Origin: Collybiopsis luxurians FD-317 M1
Lineage: Eukaryota; Basidiomycota; Agaricomycetes; Agaricales; Omphalotaceae
Assembly: GCA_000827265.1 (NCBI GenBank)
Contig: KN834768.1
Coordinates: 294,765-358,764, forward strand
Direction: 5' to 3'
Length of the DNA: 64,000 bases
Shown here: in pieces, positions 1-12,800 of the stretch
Position numbering within the stretch: position 1 is the stretch's first letter
Layout of the letters: the number at the start of each line of letters is the position of its first letter
Program-made: the position numbers and the translations under genes
Notes under the pieces: generated by a model
Told to the model about the DNA's origin: nothing
Database searches by the model: none
Seen by the model: the letters and a program-made list of their open reading frames with translations, nothing else

Positions 1-1020
1 CTCCTTTCTCAAGTAAAACATTCACAATACCCTCATGTTCTGCAGCTACAGCAGCCTGAAGGGCATTACCATATTCACCACCCTGAGCATTGACATTTGC
101 TCCTTTCTCAAGTAAAACATTTGCAATACCCTCATTTTTTGCAGCTACAGCAGCCTGAAGGGCATTGCCATATTTGCCACCCTGAGCATTGATATTTGCT
201 CCTTTCTCAAGTAAAACATTCACAATAGCCTCACTTTTTGCAGCTACAGCAGCCTGAAGGGCATTGCCATATTTGCCACCCTGAGCATTGACATCTGCTC
301 CTTTCTCAAGTAAAACATTCACAATACCTTCATTTCTTCTTGCTACAGCAGCCAGAAGGGCATTGCCATGAAAGCCACCCTGAGCATTGACATCTGCTCC
401 TTTCTCAAGTAAAACATTTACAATACCCTCACATCTTCTTGCTACAGCAGCCTGGAGGGCATTGCCATAAAACCCACCCTGAGCATTGACATCTGCTCCT
501 TTCTCAAGTAAAACATTCACCATACCCTCATTTCTTCCTGCCACAGCAGCCTGAAGGGCATTGCCAAATTCGCCACCCTGAGCATTGACATCTGCTCCTT
601 TCTCAAGTAAAACATTCACAATACCCTCATTTCTTCTTGCTACAGCAGCCAGAAGGGCATTGCCATATTCACCACCCTGAGCATTGACATTTGCTCCTTT
701 CTCAAGTAAAACATTCACAATGCCCTCATTTTTTGCAGCTACAGCAGCCTGAAGGGCATTGCTATATTTGCCACCCTGAGCATTGACATTTGCTCCTTTC
801 TCAAGTAAAACATTCACAATACCCTCATTTTCTGCAGCTACAGCAGCTAGAAGGGCATTGCTATATTCACCACCCTGAGCATTGACATTTGCTCCTTTCT
901 CAAGTAAAACTTTTGCAATACCCTCATTTTTTGCAGCTACAGCAGCCTGAAGGGCATTGCCATATTTACCGCCCTGAGCATTAACATCTGCCCCACAATT
1001 GAGCATTTTCTGAACAAGGG
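1..1020 (-). repeat. Tandem 99-bp ankyrin-coding units (left copy)
   Basis: About ten head-to-tail units of 99 nt (some shorter by a codon or two) code for 33-residue ankyrin repeats. Neighbouring units differ at few positions, mostly in the variable residues after QGG and around the AAVA..NEG stretch. Near-identity of units points to recent unit exchange or gene conversion. The array continues past the window edge. Confidence 0.9.
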
Positions 1021-3038
1021 CTGTATGTCCATGTGCAGATGCAACATAGAGTGCTCCCTTTAAATTGCATCCATTGCACGAATTCAACAGCTCATCACTT
1101 GCTGTCAACAATTCTTCCCATATCAAGTAGAAGATTGGGCTAGCATTTTTCCATTCCTTCCCGTTCCATTTACAAATCCAAAACTTTTCATATATTTTAA
1201 CCCACTTATGAAAAGATTGTATCCCAATTGTAGCAAATTCCACTATGTTAGAATGCATCCGACTCCGATCATTTTTACCTTCAACAAGTCTTACATGCCG
1301 TGGCCAATTAATTACAGCATAATTTCCCAAGGGATATCTCTGTAGTATTTGAAAATTCTCACTTCCTATATCAATCCTTGTCATGAACTCCATTAAATAT
1401 ACTATGCATGTTTGGGCAATCTTTTCATGTGCCAACTGTTCATCAATGGTGAATGATCCCACAGCATGGGATGAATGATTGTATTGAGTAATCAAGAACT
1501 CCTTCACAGAGGCATGAGCCAGCTGTACATTTGAATGTGTATTAACTGCCACTAGAGTAGAATCAATGATTGCATGAATTTGAACATTCATTCCATTGAA
1601 TTTTTCCACATTGCTATTCTGCAGATTTACTGTTAGAATTTCAGCAATGATTTCCACTGTCAGAGGCTGAAATGAATATAAAAGCCACAAGAGCATATTT
1701 TGAGCATATTCTTTGGTTCTTTTCTTCTTCAAAGTTCGCTCCATTGCTTGACTATAAGTTTGTTCCAGATCTTCAGGCAGATCTGCCAAAGCCTCACGGA
1801 CAGCTCCAGGTATCCCACCACAATCCTCAAGTGCCCTCAGCTGACAATCCACCCAGCGAAATCTGTGCTCATATGTATCAGAGTTATGGCATATCAAATA
1901 CCTTGAAATCACACTTACTGCCCTTGTGCTTTGTCCTTCAAAGTTTTTATAACCTCAGCTCTTAAATCACCTGTGAAGTTGATTGATTCCTCCAGATATT
2001 TTCCAATATCTTCATCAACCATGCCATTTCTGCTATCCAATGAAATTTTGAGGCATTCTCTCAAAGTGTCTCCCTCTGGACTGTAGCGGCTTGTAATAAG
2101 AAGGTAAAACTGCTTAGGCATATTTTGCAGCCATGCTAAAACCTTCTTAGATTCACTACATTCATCCATAGCATCTAGCACAATGTAGCCCCAACTGAAA
2201 GTCATTAAAACTTCCTTCAATACTATGGCTAAGTCTTTTTCAGTGGGCGAGGATCCACCAAGGCCTTGCCTACTGCATTTGTCAAACAGTCCCTTCAATG
2301 CTGGATGAACTTTGCCTGTATTATCGGCACCAACTCTGAGCAGAAGAGATAATAGGTAGCCCCGAAATGTAGACTTGTTGTCTGTATTATCACGTGAGTC
2401 AAAGTAGTGATACCAGACATTTTCTGGGGCTCCTTTCTCAAGGTCTCTGATGATTGTAGTGCTGACAAAAGATAAATTTCAGTAGTCTTGAGATTCATAA
2501 TCATTGAACTCACGATAAAATGGTCTTGCCTGATCCAGCTTGAATAGATTGTCAGCAAAGACTTGTTGCATCCCGAATATCAATCATACCTTTTCCCTGA
2601 ATCCAAAGCACACTTGGGCCTCGCTTCCACTGGATATATTCAGGTTGCATGAGGATCCATTGACCGGTACCCTCAGTTCTTTTGTCATCTGCAACTCGAA
2701 AGTTTATGGCACAGTCAGGTGCATCTAGCCATTTTCGGATATTTTCCTTTTCATCATTGGCTATTTAGACCCAGAATCCCCTGAATACATGCCATATTTA
2801 TGAGAATATTTGACTTACAAATCACAATGAACTTTGAATTAATTACAGTAAAACCTGAAGCATTCGCAAACATGCTAATCGCCTATCATTAGATTACCAG
2901 TCTTATATTAACAAACCAATGTTACCTTCCGTTGTTCACTGTCATTTCCGAGTCTCTGGAAGACAGCACACAGTTAGCACAAAGGGATGATTTACCAGAT
3001 CCACAATTGACGTACTGGATGTGCTGTAAATTAATCAT
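1..3038 (-). CDS. NACHT-ankyrin repeat protein (NLR-like), left copy, partial
   Basis: This is the N-terminal part of a fungal NOD-like receptor-type STAND protein; its C-terminus lies beyond the window start. By-eye exons are 3038-3016, 2953-2926, 2746-2590, 2538-2514, 2461-1919 and 1862 to the edge, all GT-AG and in phase. A short leader (starts MINLQHIQ) precedes the motif GTGQWIL. A split Walker A follows (reads GKAGSGKT across two exons), then Walker B YIVLDAMDEC and the sensor-like LLITSR. About ten 33-residue ankyrin units fill positions 1-1020, each close to NVLLEKGADVNAQGG. No separate N-terminal effector domain is visible. The gene is a close paralogue of the one at 32330-37918, in opposite orientation, with related promoter DNA. 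In the fungal NLR family, nucleotide-driven oligomerisation is thought to follow ligand sensing by the repeats. A role in non-self recognition here is inference. I saw no break in the visible part. Confidence 0.85.
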
Positions 3039-4087
3039 GACGGGGGGATCGAGCAAGCAGCCGTCGAAGCTAGCGAGGCCTTATATACAGTGAATTAAGA
3101 ACCCTATAACCACTGATATCGATTGATATTACCACTAATCGATATGAAGCCTGTCGCTGGCGGAGCCACGATGTTGGGTCTGGTGATGCTCAGTTTGACA
3201 GCCTCTACGGTTCGTTATCGAGAACTGAATTGCGTTGCGGAGCTAATGCGATGGTGGATGGATAATTTTCATCGGGGTCATCTGTTCGGGAACTGTATTG
3301 CCGCATCCCGTGTGTGTAACCTTTATGAGTTGGGCGCCTTCTCGGCGTGCGCGCGTCTAGTTCCTACCGCCTCTTTCCTTTCGCCTGCCGTTCGTCTCGC
3401 AGCAGGCCTTGCGTCTCCAATGCATTATCCATGGCTTCCGCCGCCCAAGGGGCAACCGCACACTTAAGCACTGAAATCGGCTTCTCCGACTGGTTACTTC
3501 TGGAATTATGTCCGTGGTTCCCGTCGCAAGAACAGTTGAACGTAGATATTGCTTCCCTGTGTTGGAACTGAGGTGTCGCTTAAACCTTGCTGGGAGGGTG
3601 AGAAGCCGAATTTGTACGATGTAGGTGAGCTCATCCCAGCATAAATCACGCCTAGACTTTTCTTAATGCCATCAGCCTAGCATGGCGCATTACCCCTTCA
3701 ATCAAGGCTGGAGCCGCCTCCGGTGTCATCTGCATTATCGTTCTTTATCTCCCGATTTACCCTTCCACTCCTCCCGCTCCCTGGGGCTTTCTTTTCGATG
3801 TGGTTTTTCATTCAAGTCTTTCCTCGGTTTCGGTGCCATTTTTGTCTTGATGGAAATCAAGTTGGCGAAGCTGGGATGGAGAAAGGAGGGTAATTGAGCT
3901 TGGCATTGGGACGCGTTCACGGATTCTTCTCAAGGGGCCGAGCATGAAAGGCAGGTCTTGGCTTTATTTTTCAAGATACAGTTAATAACTCGTCTCGTCT
4001 TACAGCCTTCAGCTATTCATCCGGCCATTTTGTTGTCTTCCGACCCCGCTTACACACATCTTTATGCTGGTTTTTTTGATTTTCGTC
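3039..4087. other. 5' flank of left NACHT-ankyrin gene, with an unrecognised gene remnant
   Basis: The first 180 bases match, inverted, the promoter region at 32160-32329. They contain a TATATA-like box near 3080-3090, on the side facing the minus-strand gene. Bases about 3270-4087 match, inverted, 29723-30500. On the plus strand this shared part has short open stretches that begin with a methionine near 3432 (MASAAQG) and a hydrophobic stretch near 3690-3850 (SGVICIIVLYLPIY). These look like exons of a small membrane protein, but frames differ between the two copies. I do not recognise a family and cannot give a working gene model. Confidence 0.4.
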
Positions 4088-4095
4088 TGGCACAT

Positions 4096-4500
4096 TATCT
4101 TCGCCTCAAGGACCCGCAAATTTGGCGGATCACGTGATCAGTTACGTGAGTCCCTGACGCCATTTTCGCGGCCCGTTGCGTGTCAACTGACTTGGCTTTT
4201 ATAAGCTTTTGAGGACATGATAAATGATGAAGTGGAGAACGTAGGAGGGAAAATCGCAAAGGAGAAGCGAAGGCGAACCATGCCACGTACGTGGAAAGAT
4301 AGCAATGATATTACATTATATATGGATTAGTTGCGTATTTTTTGAGCTACTGTATTTACTTCTTGAACCTTAAGAATCCAAGGTCGTGCAACGCGACAAA
4401 AGCTAAGTCAGTTGGCACGCAACGGGCCGCGAAAATGGCGTCAGGGACTCACGTAACTAATCACGTGATCCGCCAAATTTGTGGGTCCTTGAGGCGAAAA
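4096..4500. mobile_element. Non-autonomous hAT-type MITE with ~105-bp terminal inverted repeats
   Basis: Bases about 4098-4205 and 4395-4500 are nearly perfect inverted repeats; both outer ends read as TTCGCCTCAAGGACCC inward. The element is bounded by an 8-bp direct repeat TGGCACAT at 4088-4095 and 4501-4508. Eight-base target duplications are the hallmark of hAT transposons. The inverted paralogous flank near 29705-29725 has a single related copy of the target and no insert, which serves as an empty site. The 405-bp length and absence of coding sequence make it non-autonomous. The few outermost bases of the two ends do not match perfectly. Confidence 0.85.
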
Positions 4501-4508
4501 TGGCACAT

Positions 4509-5975
4509 TCCGCCCAACTCCGTTTGCAGCGCCATGCCAGGACGTCCCAGCCTTTCTCCTTCGCTTATTTGGGCCTCTTCTCATCACTAGGGCTCTTCCA
4601 GACAGCCTTTCCATGACACGTACATTACCTCTACTCCGTCAACACCACGCGGCACATCCCTCCCATTATTATGATTTATCATTATATCCATAGACAAACG
4701 CCAAACGCCATTAGAAATGATTTGAATATCCTCACCTGCGTCCAACTCACAGCAGGCATTCATCCTCGTCTGAGGGACCCTTCTCTTGCGATGCTCGATA
4801 CAGGCCAGAGACTCTTTAATAGGCCATCGCCTGATGTGTACTATTATCCTTTCTGCACAGGGTATGAGGACGGTCTGTGTGACTCGCACTAGGAGGGACG
4901 TTGCGACTTCCGGGTGTCATTGGGTCGGGGTGAGTGATGTATACAAGGTTTGTCGTGTTTTCCCGTCTACCCTATGTCTAGTTCGTCACTGATACTGGCT
5001 CAACGTAGAACGATGTCCCCGCAAGCAAATATGTTTGCGTTTGACACCAACATCTTTGCATGAATATTTTACCACATCATACCCGGCGTCAACCTCGAAA
5101 CTACTCTCCATCCACTGGTACATCCGCAAAGCCGTTCGGCTCTTTGTTTGAGAGCTTGGCATCACTAAGCATTGCTTTTGGCGAAACATCGGCGAAGCGA
5201 AGGAGAGAGGCAGGGATTTGCCTGTGTTGAAAGGAATGTTTGCTCAGGCGTTAACGCCCCTCAAGCGACAACGAACTCCCGGACTTGTTTCGTCGGCTAC
5301 ATTAGCCTGGGGGCTAAAGACGAGACTTGAAGGGATTTTGGATACGCTACGCAGGTGAGTCTCCTAATGCTTTTGTTACCGTGAACTCACCCTAGATTTA
5401 GAATGTGAATCTCATAATCGTCAACGCAGTCATATCGCCCATCGTTCTCCTCAACATTCAATGGTCCCATCAAATTTTCTCATCGACGACCAACTGACCA
5501 GGTTCAACATGTTGAATCGTCACTTCTGGCTGCATTGCGCCGCGTATTGTGTCTATACTGTGACCCTAATCTGGGCGCTGGAGGCCGCTATGACGGGAAG
5601 ATCCAATGGAGTTTTCTAGTGCAGGCGATGAAGTTGCTGGAGTCGAGAAATGCGCCCGCGTCACACGATGCGTTTGGGGTTCAGAGATTGACGGGTGAGT
5701 TGAAGGAGTATTCGGGGCAGGAAATTACTCATTCCCGTTTGATGTTGAACAGAGGATGATTTACTTCCCGGCGTGTGGCTTAAGATCCCTATGTTGATTG
5801 TTCTTGACACCCTCAAGCACGCTGCTCCGAATTGGGAGGACCTGGGTGAGATGTCACCGGAAGTAGTAGCGTCGGTAAGTCTGCCTACTTCACACTTCAT
5901 TATGAGTTGTCTTTTCCGACAGACTATATAGAGTGCTCTGCGTTCAGTGAGGAACAGATTGGATGTCACACCAAA
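4509..5975 (+). repeat. Dispersed genic repeat R, copy R1
   Basis: This sequence recurs inverted at 28395-29722 (R2) and 63240-64000 (R3, cut by the window end), and in part at 8762-9135 (R4). It looks like part of an intron-containing protein gene on this strand. An open stretch near 5190-5360 reads DLPVLKGMFAQALTPLK and ends at a GTGAGT donor. A later exon near 5400-5460 reads LIIVNAVISPIVLLN, another reads GVWLKIPMLIVLDTLK near 5775-5815, followed by a GTAAGT donor. In-frame stops occur upstream, so a full-length product is doubtful. I do not recognise the family. Its placement beside both NACHT-ankyrin genes and the vWA/glucan-synthase block suggests it was carried along in the duplications, or seeded them. 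Confidence 0.6.
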
Positions 5976-7240
5976 AGGAGAAAATTTTCTGTCCGATGGA
6001 GTGATCAGTGGAAGGTAAATTGTTCAAGCAGAGTGAGAACTTCTTCAAAACAGGAACAGAGTTAATTGTATTTGAGACATTGTACATAGTTACAGAATTT
6101 CAAAATTTCAATGCAGCTCTCAACTGCACTGAAACCTTGTATGCAATATGGAGTACTCAGATAAATGAAATAGTCTGCAGATTGCAAAATTTTTCTGGAT
6201 TAATTCATTTAAGACAAAGATTCAGCTTTGAATGAGTGGGATATAACAGTAAATTAGGATAATCTAGTGTAGCAGAAAAGCCTGCTGAAAAATTTCAGTT
6301 CAATGGCACCAAAGCAACTGCAGAAATGCAGAATGAGTTACTTTCAATAGATTGAATTGAAACACTGCTCTCGCATCAAGAAAAAGATGCAGAGCTTTTA
6401 TGTTGCAACCCAATGCTAATCCTCCCCCATAGAGTCTGAGTCACTCTGAGTGTTGGCCCAGTCATTGAAAAGTACAACTTTTGTGTTTTTCATCCCAAGT
6501 TCATCTCAACTGAGAAAGTCTAGTCCATTGACAAACTGATGATGGTAAAGGCCGGCAGGTAGTTTCTGAATTGTAGAGCGATAACTTTTCCTTTGAGTCC
6601 TTAAGCACAATTTGGCAGGCCTCAGTGACACTCGTTTACCTGCCTCCCGATTCAGTCTTTTCTTCAAGACCCTCAATTTCTGATCCAGATCATCGAATAG
6701 ATCACTGATAATGTGCCGATGATAATGCGGAATGGTAGTGCAGAGTGCTGCAATTTTGTTGGCATCTGCGTCAGCCTCCGAGTCCATGTACAGTGTAATC
6801 AGATGACTGCACTTCTATACCAGCTTCAAGCAATGTATTCTGAACCATTTGCCACTTTCTCATATCTACCAGTGTCGAGGATACTTTGACTAGTTTGGCG
6901 ATACCCTCCTTGCGCTCCTGATATTTCTTTGAAATCATTAGCCAAATAAAGCGAAGCTAATATCACCAGCTTACTGTGTGCTTGTGTGAATTGAATCTCG
7001 AACTTTTCTCATGGACAGCATCATGAGCGCTGGCACAAGCAGAGACCTCTTCTTGGGTTTAGTGAGTGGCTCGGGTGTGCCGGGTTGAGCTGGGTGCTGG
7101 GTCAGTTCAACATTTGGCTTCCCAGCACCCAACCCATACACCTGAACACTAGCTGCCTTTGCCTGTCAACCTTACATGTAATAGCCATTTTTTACTTCAT
7201 CAATTGAAAATCCTGAATTTTTTGATTAGTTTACAACTTG
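5976..7240. other. CpG-poor region without a recognised gene
   Basis: CpG-poor, AT-rich sequence between R1 and the hAT relic. A 93-codon open frame on the minus strand (6787-6506) starts MDSEADADANKIAALC and is rich in basic residues toward its middle. It could be part of the transposon or of another decayed gene; I recognise no domain. The low CpG content resembles that of the transposon nest at 38-52 kb. Confidence 0.3.
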
Positions 7241-8690
7241 AACTTAACTACCATGAAGTGATGTGCAGATGACAACACCACTACTAAAAAACAAAGTACA
7301 AAAAACTGTATCAAAAGGCTGTACACAAAAGAAAAGTGACAAGAATGATGACAAGCAAGACAACATTGACCAGCCCATGGCTTCACCATCTTCTGATAAT
7401 GATGACGACAATGACAATATTACTGATGTGACCGAAACACATAAGGCAGTGCAAGAAGAAGGTATTAAAAAAATAAGCCAGTGGTCTTTTCTCTCAAATA
7501 GTAGGTGAATGGTTACTGACTTTGATACAGAGAAGGATATCGCAAAAAGAAAGGCACCAGTATATGCCTTCTTCAATGCCAAGCCTGAAATAGAGTTTGC
7601 AAAGGCTGGTCACACTGAGTATCTTGTATACTCATGTGCCAACTGTAGTACCATGGTCAAGCAGGGCCTGAAAATGGCAGATAAAGGTTCAACAGGTCAG
7701 TATAAATTCAGAATGGAACAGCTAGCCTTCACTCACGAGTCACCATGTCCCAGGCAATATGAATAACCATGCGAGGCGCTGCAGGGGGGAAGAAACTTTT
7801 GCTGCTGTGAAGGGCTCAACACTAGATAAAGCCTGAGCCACCATTAAAAATTTTGGAAAAAGGAGTCAGTCAAGACCTACCCTTGCACTCAAGACTGCCA
7901 AAGGCTGGGCCCAGACCTTTTCAACATGCCCTCCCAAAAAAGAGACAGCATGGTATGCCCACAAATAATGATGTAAGAGTTTTGTTAAGCTAAATTGGAC
8001 TAGTGTCGTGACAGCACAATGGGTTGCTGAGTTGGCATGACCATTTTGTATTGTCCACAATCACTGCTACTGGTGGCTTCAGAAAGAAGGCTGACCGAAC
8101 CACTTCATTCTGAGCGAGGAGACTGTAGGCCGAGATGTAAAGAAACTGTATGGAAAGGTGAAGGAGAAACTGGCCGGCGAACTGCAGGTGAGTGTACAGC
8201 ATCACAAGCTGACATTAACTTGGAGGCTTACTTTTCTCATTATTAGGAATATGATGGGGAGCTTCTGATAGCTCTGGACTGTTGGACCTCACCTAATCAC
8301 CATGCATTTATGAGTATCATGATCAATTGGCTGCAGAAAGGGAGTGACAGAAGGAAGAGCTTACCACCATGCTCTTGGATTTTGTAGAGCTTCCATGCTC
8401 TCACTCAGCAGAAAACATGGTCAATGCCCTAGTAAAAACCCTACAAGAGTACGGAATTGAAAATAAGGTTGGTACTACTGTTTATGTGTACAGCAAAAGC
8501 TCACATACCACATATACCACAGATTATCTCCATAATGTGTGACAACACATCAGCTAATACAGCTATGCTCAATGTCCTAGCTAAAGTTCTGCCCAATTTT
8601 TGTGATCGCAAAGCTCACATTTGGTGCTATGCACACAGTGTGAGATGGCAAGGGAACATAAATATAAGTATAGTACAACTACAAGAAAGT
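7241..8690 (+). pseudogene. Decayed hAT-family transposase
   Basis: Fragments in several frames line up with the order of a fungal hAT transposase. Near 7550-7740 a BED-finger-like segment reads CANCSTMVKQGLKMADKGST. Near 8250-8310 comes LIALDCWTSPNHHAF, which matches the DxWTSPN motif of the catalytic core. Near 8535-8640 the stretch IMCDNTSANTAMLNVL and then CYAHSV matches the CDNASNN...CFAH motif. Frames shift between these blocks and several stops intervene, so it cannot make a transposase. The surrounding sequence is CpG-poor. No terminal repeats were found, so the element's borders are unknown; an R fragment follows directly. Confidence 0.75.
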
Positions 8691-8761
8691 GTTCCATATA
8701 TAGATATATCCAATTGTACCTTGTGAATACCTAATTATAATCCAATAAAAGCAAAAGAGAG

Positions 8762-9135
8762 AGTAAAGGATCTGCCTGTATTGAAAGGAATGTTTGTGCA
8801 GGCATTAATGCCCCTCAGGCAACAACAAATTTCCAGACTTGTTTTGTCAGTTACATTAGCCTGGGAGCTGAAGACGAGGCTTGAAGGGGTTTTGGATATG
8901 CTATGCAGGTGAGTCTCTTAATGCTTTTGTTACCATCAACTTATCCTAAATTTCGAATGTGAATCTCATAATCGTCAATGCAGTCATATCACCTATCGTT
9001 CTCCTCAACCACTTCAATGGTCCTATCGAACTTTCCCATTAACAATCAACTGACCATGTTCAAAATGTTGAATCGTCACTTCCGGCCGCATTGCGCTGCA
9101 TATATTGTTTGTACTGTGACCCTAATCTGGGTGTT
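8762..9135 (+). repeat. Dispersed genic repeat R, partial decayed copy R4
   Basis: This aligns with 5215-5570 of R1, starting at the DLPVLKGMF exon and ending within the stretch that reads CTGTGACCCTAATCTGGG. The first two thirds carry many CG to TG or CA changes: GCGTTAACGCC in R1 is GCATTAATGCC here, and TTTCGTCGGC is TTTTGTCAGT. The last third keeps its CpGs. It abuts the hAT relic. Confidence 0.75.
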
Positions 9136-9878
9136 AACAAGAATGGATACATATAATCAAGCATATAATTCACAGTTTATCAGGATCGAAACTATCAGTG
9201 GCGGCGCTGATACAAACTACGCCTCTTTGATTATCACGAATAAACGTCGTCGAGTGGTCACGGTTGAACACAGTATGTCATGTAGGCTGGTGATAAAGAC
9301 CTCTGGGAGCATTTTCTCGTAGTGGAGCTTCAATTCTATAGTGGAGATGTCCATGTCAACTTCCGGAGTCTTGCTATTCAGCTTGAGATGGTCTTGCTGA
9401 GAGCACGACCGCCCTTGAGGCCGCTTTTGAACTGAATACGAATCTCGATGTTGTCTTCATTCAAGCCAAGTATCAGATAAGTTCGATACCTACTACTGCG
9501 CGCGCCAGCCGCAAGAGCGTGCCGATGAGTGGCGAGAGTAAAGATGAGATCCCTCTGTCCTCTGGATTCCGACACGGAATACGCAGTGTGACCGTCACAA
9601 TAACACTCCTTCCAGGTCGCTGCCATCGTTCTCAAGTGTTCAAGTTGCCTTGTCAAAATCTACCTTTCCCGCTCAACGTGGTTGTATAAATATTGGTAAG
9701 TGCACATGAGCAGCCATATGTTTAATTTATTGGCTGTGTCCGCAATGGTGCAGGAAGGCTCGAGTTCCACGTTTGAAGAGGACTTCAGAGGCCTTCCTCC
9801 AGTTAATATATACCTTCATAATGTGTTGTAAAGCTTGAAAAAGAAATTGCCCCCATTTCAGAGGTCGGAAACAGAAGC
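9136..9878. other. Intergenic region downstream of the vWA gene, unrecognised open frame
   Basis: A 92-codon minus-strand frame (9656-9378) begins MTRQLEHLRTMAATWK and contains NIEIRIQFKSGLKGG. A second minus-strand stretch near 9385-9230 is also open. They might be exons of one gene whose 5' end would lie toward 9660, but I found no convincing splice model or family. CpG content is normal here, unlike the DNA to the left. Confidence 0.3.
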
Positions 9879-12800
9879 CTAAAAATCAACTGAAGCTGAC
9901 AATGAAAGATCTATAACTCTTTGCACACTCAGCCTCAACTCCTCTACATTTTTCCCAATCATCTCACTTTCCATTCTCATCCAATCTTGTGCCTTCGTCA
10001 GCATATCCGACATCTCATCTCCTGGGCTCATTTGTTCTATCCAAACACATGCAAGTACTGTCGCAGCTAGCTCACTTCTGAGCCCCTTCGACGCCAACCT
10101 AGCTGTGACAGTGTCGATATCCATCTTGGAAGTATCTCCAAGGTAAAATCCAAGAAGCGAAGAGGTAAGCGAAAAAGATCCATCAAACTGTTGCAATCGG
10201 GCAAGGAAACTAATACGTTCACCTCCTGACATTGTAGATAAATCCATCTGCATTTGTTTGATGTCGGAAAGGGCAGCAGTTCCGCCAGTCTGAGGGTTCC
10301 CACCAGGAGTGGCTCGAAGTCGAAGTTGGCGAGTAGTTTCGGGTCGTCGGAGGTATTGGGTACCTTTCGAGCTTGCGTCGTATCGTGGGTAGGACAACGG
10401 TAAGGTCCCTCCGACAAGATTCAACTTGAAAGCAGCAGGAACGGCATCACCCTCCTCCTTTCGGACCGACGGTCGTTCATTCAGTCCGTCGAAGCGAAGG
10501 GGTCGAGGACGAAGATGCGTGCGCTCGTACAGCCGTCGTCTCTGTCTGTGTAGCGACAGCTGAATATTACCCTGAGGGTTACTTTCAACCTCTCGCCAAG
10601 ATCCCACCACCTCGTCCCTTAATCCACCCCCCCGATCGATGGCGAGAAAACTGGTATACTTGCTCGTTAGTCCATACGTTGTTCCCAGTCTGATAATATC
10701 GTTCTTGAGCCACGTTTGTAGGTTACTATCATCGAATGAGCGGGATTGGGGACGGGGATGTGAGTGGGAGGTAGACTCGGATGGGCCTGGGAGTGGTAAG
10801 GAATACGGGCGTTTCTTATTCTCGCGGTCGGTGATGAGAGCTTTCGCTGCTAGGATATGAATAATCGGATGAGGGCCCACCGCAGTGCTGCTACTGCTGC
10901 CTGCAACATCAAACGGGTGGTATGTATCGACAATCGGCACCTCCATACTGATACTTTCGCCCGACGTAACGAATGTGGCACGTAATGTAACACATCCTGA
11001 TTTGAACCGATTGGCGAAGTACTTTCTACTGTGAATAGCGTATATCTGTATCCTTGTCCCAGAAAAGAAATCCAATTGGTTCAGAAATGGAGGTGATTGT
11101 TGAATATGGGGTAAGGAATCAAAGTCTGGCACGAGTAAGAAGCTGTTAGCGTGGCTGGGCTCGTTTTCGGGATCGGAAAGACTATTAGGACCAGGTAAAG
11201 TGTAGACGGGACCTGGGATCGCTGGACTTATATCCACATATTCCTCACCCATTGCCTCCGCGGTATACTCGTGATCAATCACATCCCAATCATCATCTTG
11301 AGGGGCCACGAAGCTAGGTTCCTCTTCCTCATCGGGCCAAAGAATCTCCACCTCTACAGGAGGCGTCCTCGCAGCTCGTACTAATCTAGCACACTTTCCA
11401 AGCATCTCCTCTCCCTCCCTAACATATATTGAAATACCATGTCCTGCACGAGCTATACTATCGCACATGTCCGAAGAAGCACCGTCGCCTATACCCAGCG
11501 TGAACACCCGCAGGAACGCGTTCTGGTTGAGGGGCTCGGAGTTTACCGGGTTTTGAGGTGGTACTAGGGTTTGAGTCGCATTCTCGACGGTGCGGATACA
11601 GTTCTGAACGTCCCACGAGCTGCCGTCCGTCAGGAGAAAAACAGCCACAGGCCGAGTGAGAGGATTGGATAGGGATGAAAATGCTATCTGCAAAGCTTCT
11701 GGGATTTTTGTACCCCCGTAATTGGCTGTCATTGTACTAAGAAAACGAGGAGCGAAGCAGTGGGATTCAGCGCGGAACAATCGAAGCAGAGACGTATACT
11801 CTACTTACTCGACGTGCTCGGTAGCCTCATTCAAAGTTTCTTGAGTATACAACTGGCTGCTCTCCCAAAGCTTCGTCGTTCGAGATCCAAATGAAAGCAA
11901 ATTAAACGTTGTGTGTTTGGTGGGCAGACCGCGGAGTAAGACAACCAAAGCTTCTCTGACCAACGGCATTCGGGATTGCTGGTTCATACTCCCGCTTCTA
12001 TCGATGAGGAATAGGTACTCCATGCCGAGATTGGAGTCAGAGTTGGATAGATCCGGTACAGTAAATTTGGGGACGAACGTTAGCGCCATGGCGGTAGTAT
12101 TGTAGTTGGGTGAAGGATGAGGCTCGATGAAACAGCGCGGAGAGTCCAAATCAGTTACGGACATGATGAGGACAGCGTCTCTGGTCAGTGAACCGAAGGG
12201 GTCCTTCAGAGTGACATGCGCGTAATTGTGGGGGTAGCGAGATGCGTTTTCGGTATTCACGACGGGGAGGGGGGTGTTAAAACTTTGCGGAAGACCAAAG
12301 GCAATCGAAATCGGATACCCAGAGGGGCAAGAAACACTCTGTATGGGACTGGCCTGTTGAACAAAAACATTCATCTCGAAAGGCTGGTAAATCGAAGTTA
12401 CGAAACCAGCATCCAAAGATGGAAGTTGGCCGTATCTGTGAGTGTAAGTGCATGGAAATACGAATTTGACTTCGTTATTCTTCTCGTCATTTATGAGGGG
12501 TTGGAGGAGTCGCAAGTTGATGGTGACCGTTTCTGACGGTAACATATTTCCGACACAAATCGTGAAAACTGAATATATAGTCAATCGTCGCAGAGTCGTA
12601 GTAAAATATTCAAAGAATACACTCTACATACCATCCTTAGTCTCTTCCTTTGCCAAACCTGCAGTGAACCCATCTTTCACTGCTTTGTCGTACTCCTCCT
12701 TTGCCTCTGTCTTCTCCTTGATAGCACCCGGTACTGACGTCCCATCCCCTCTTACCATTTCGAATCCGCAAACGGCAGCGTCTGCCATAAGACCAAAAGT

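Noticed and set aside
1..1020. Regular repeats suggesting a CRISPR-like or satellite array
   Set aside because: Units are 99 nt with no spacer structure and translate as 33-residue ankyrin repeats in one frame.
11737..11808. Apparent premature TAA stop splitting the vWA gene into two frames
   Set aside because: The stop lies within a 72-nt GT-AG intron; splicing restores EHVDTMTANYGG in frame, and the other copy has the same exon borders.
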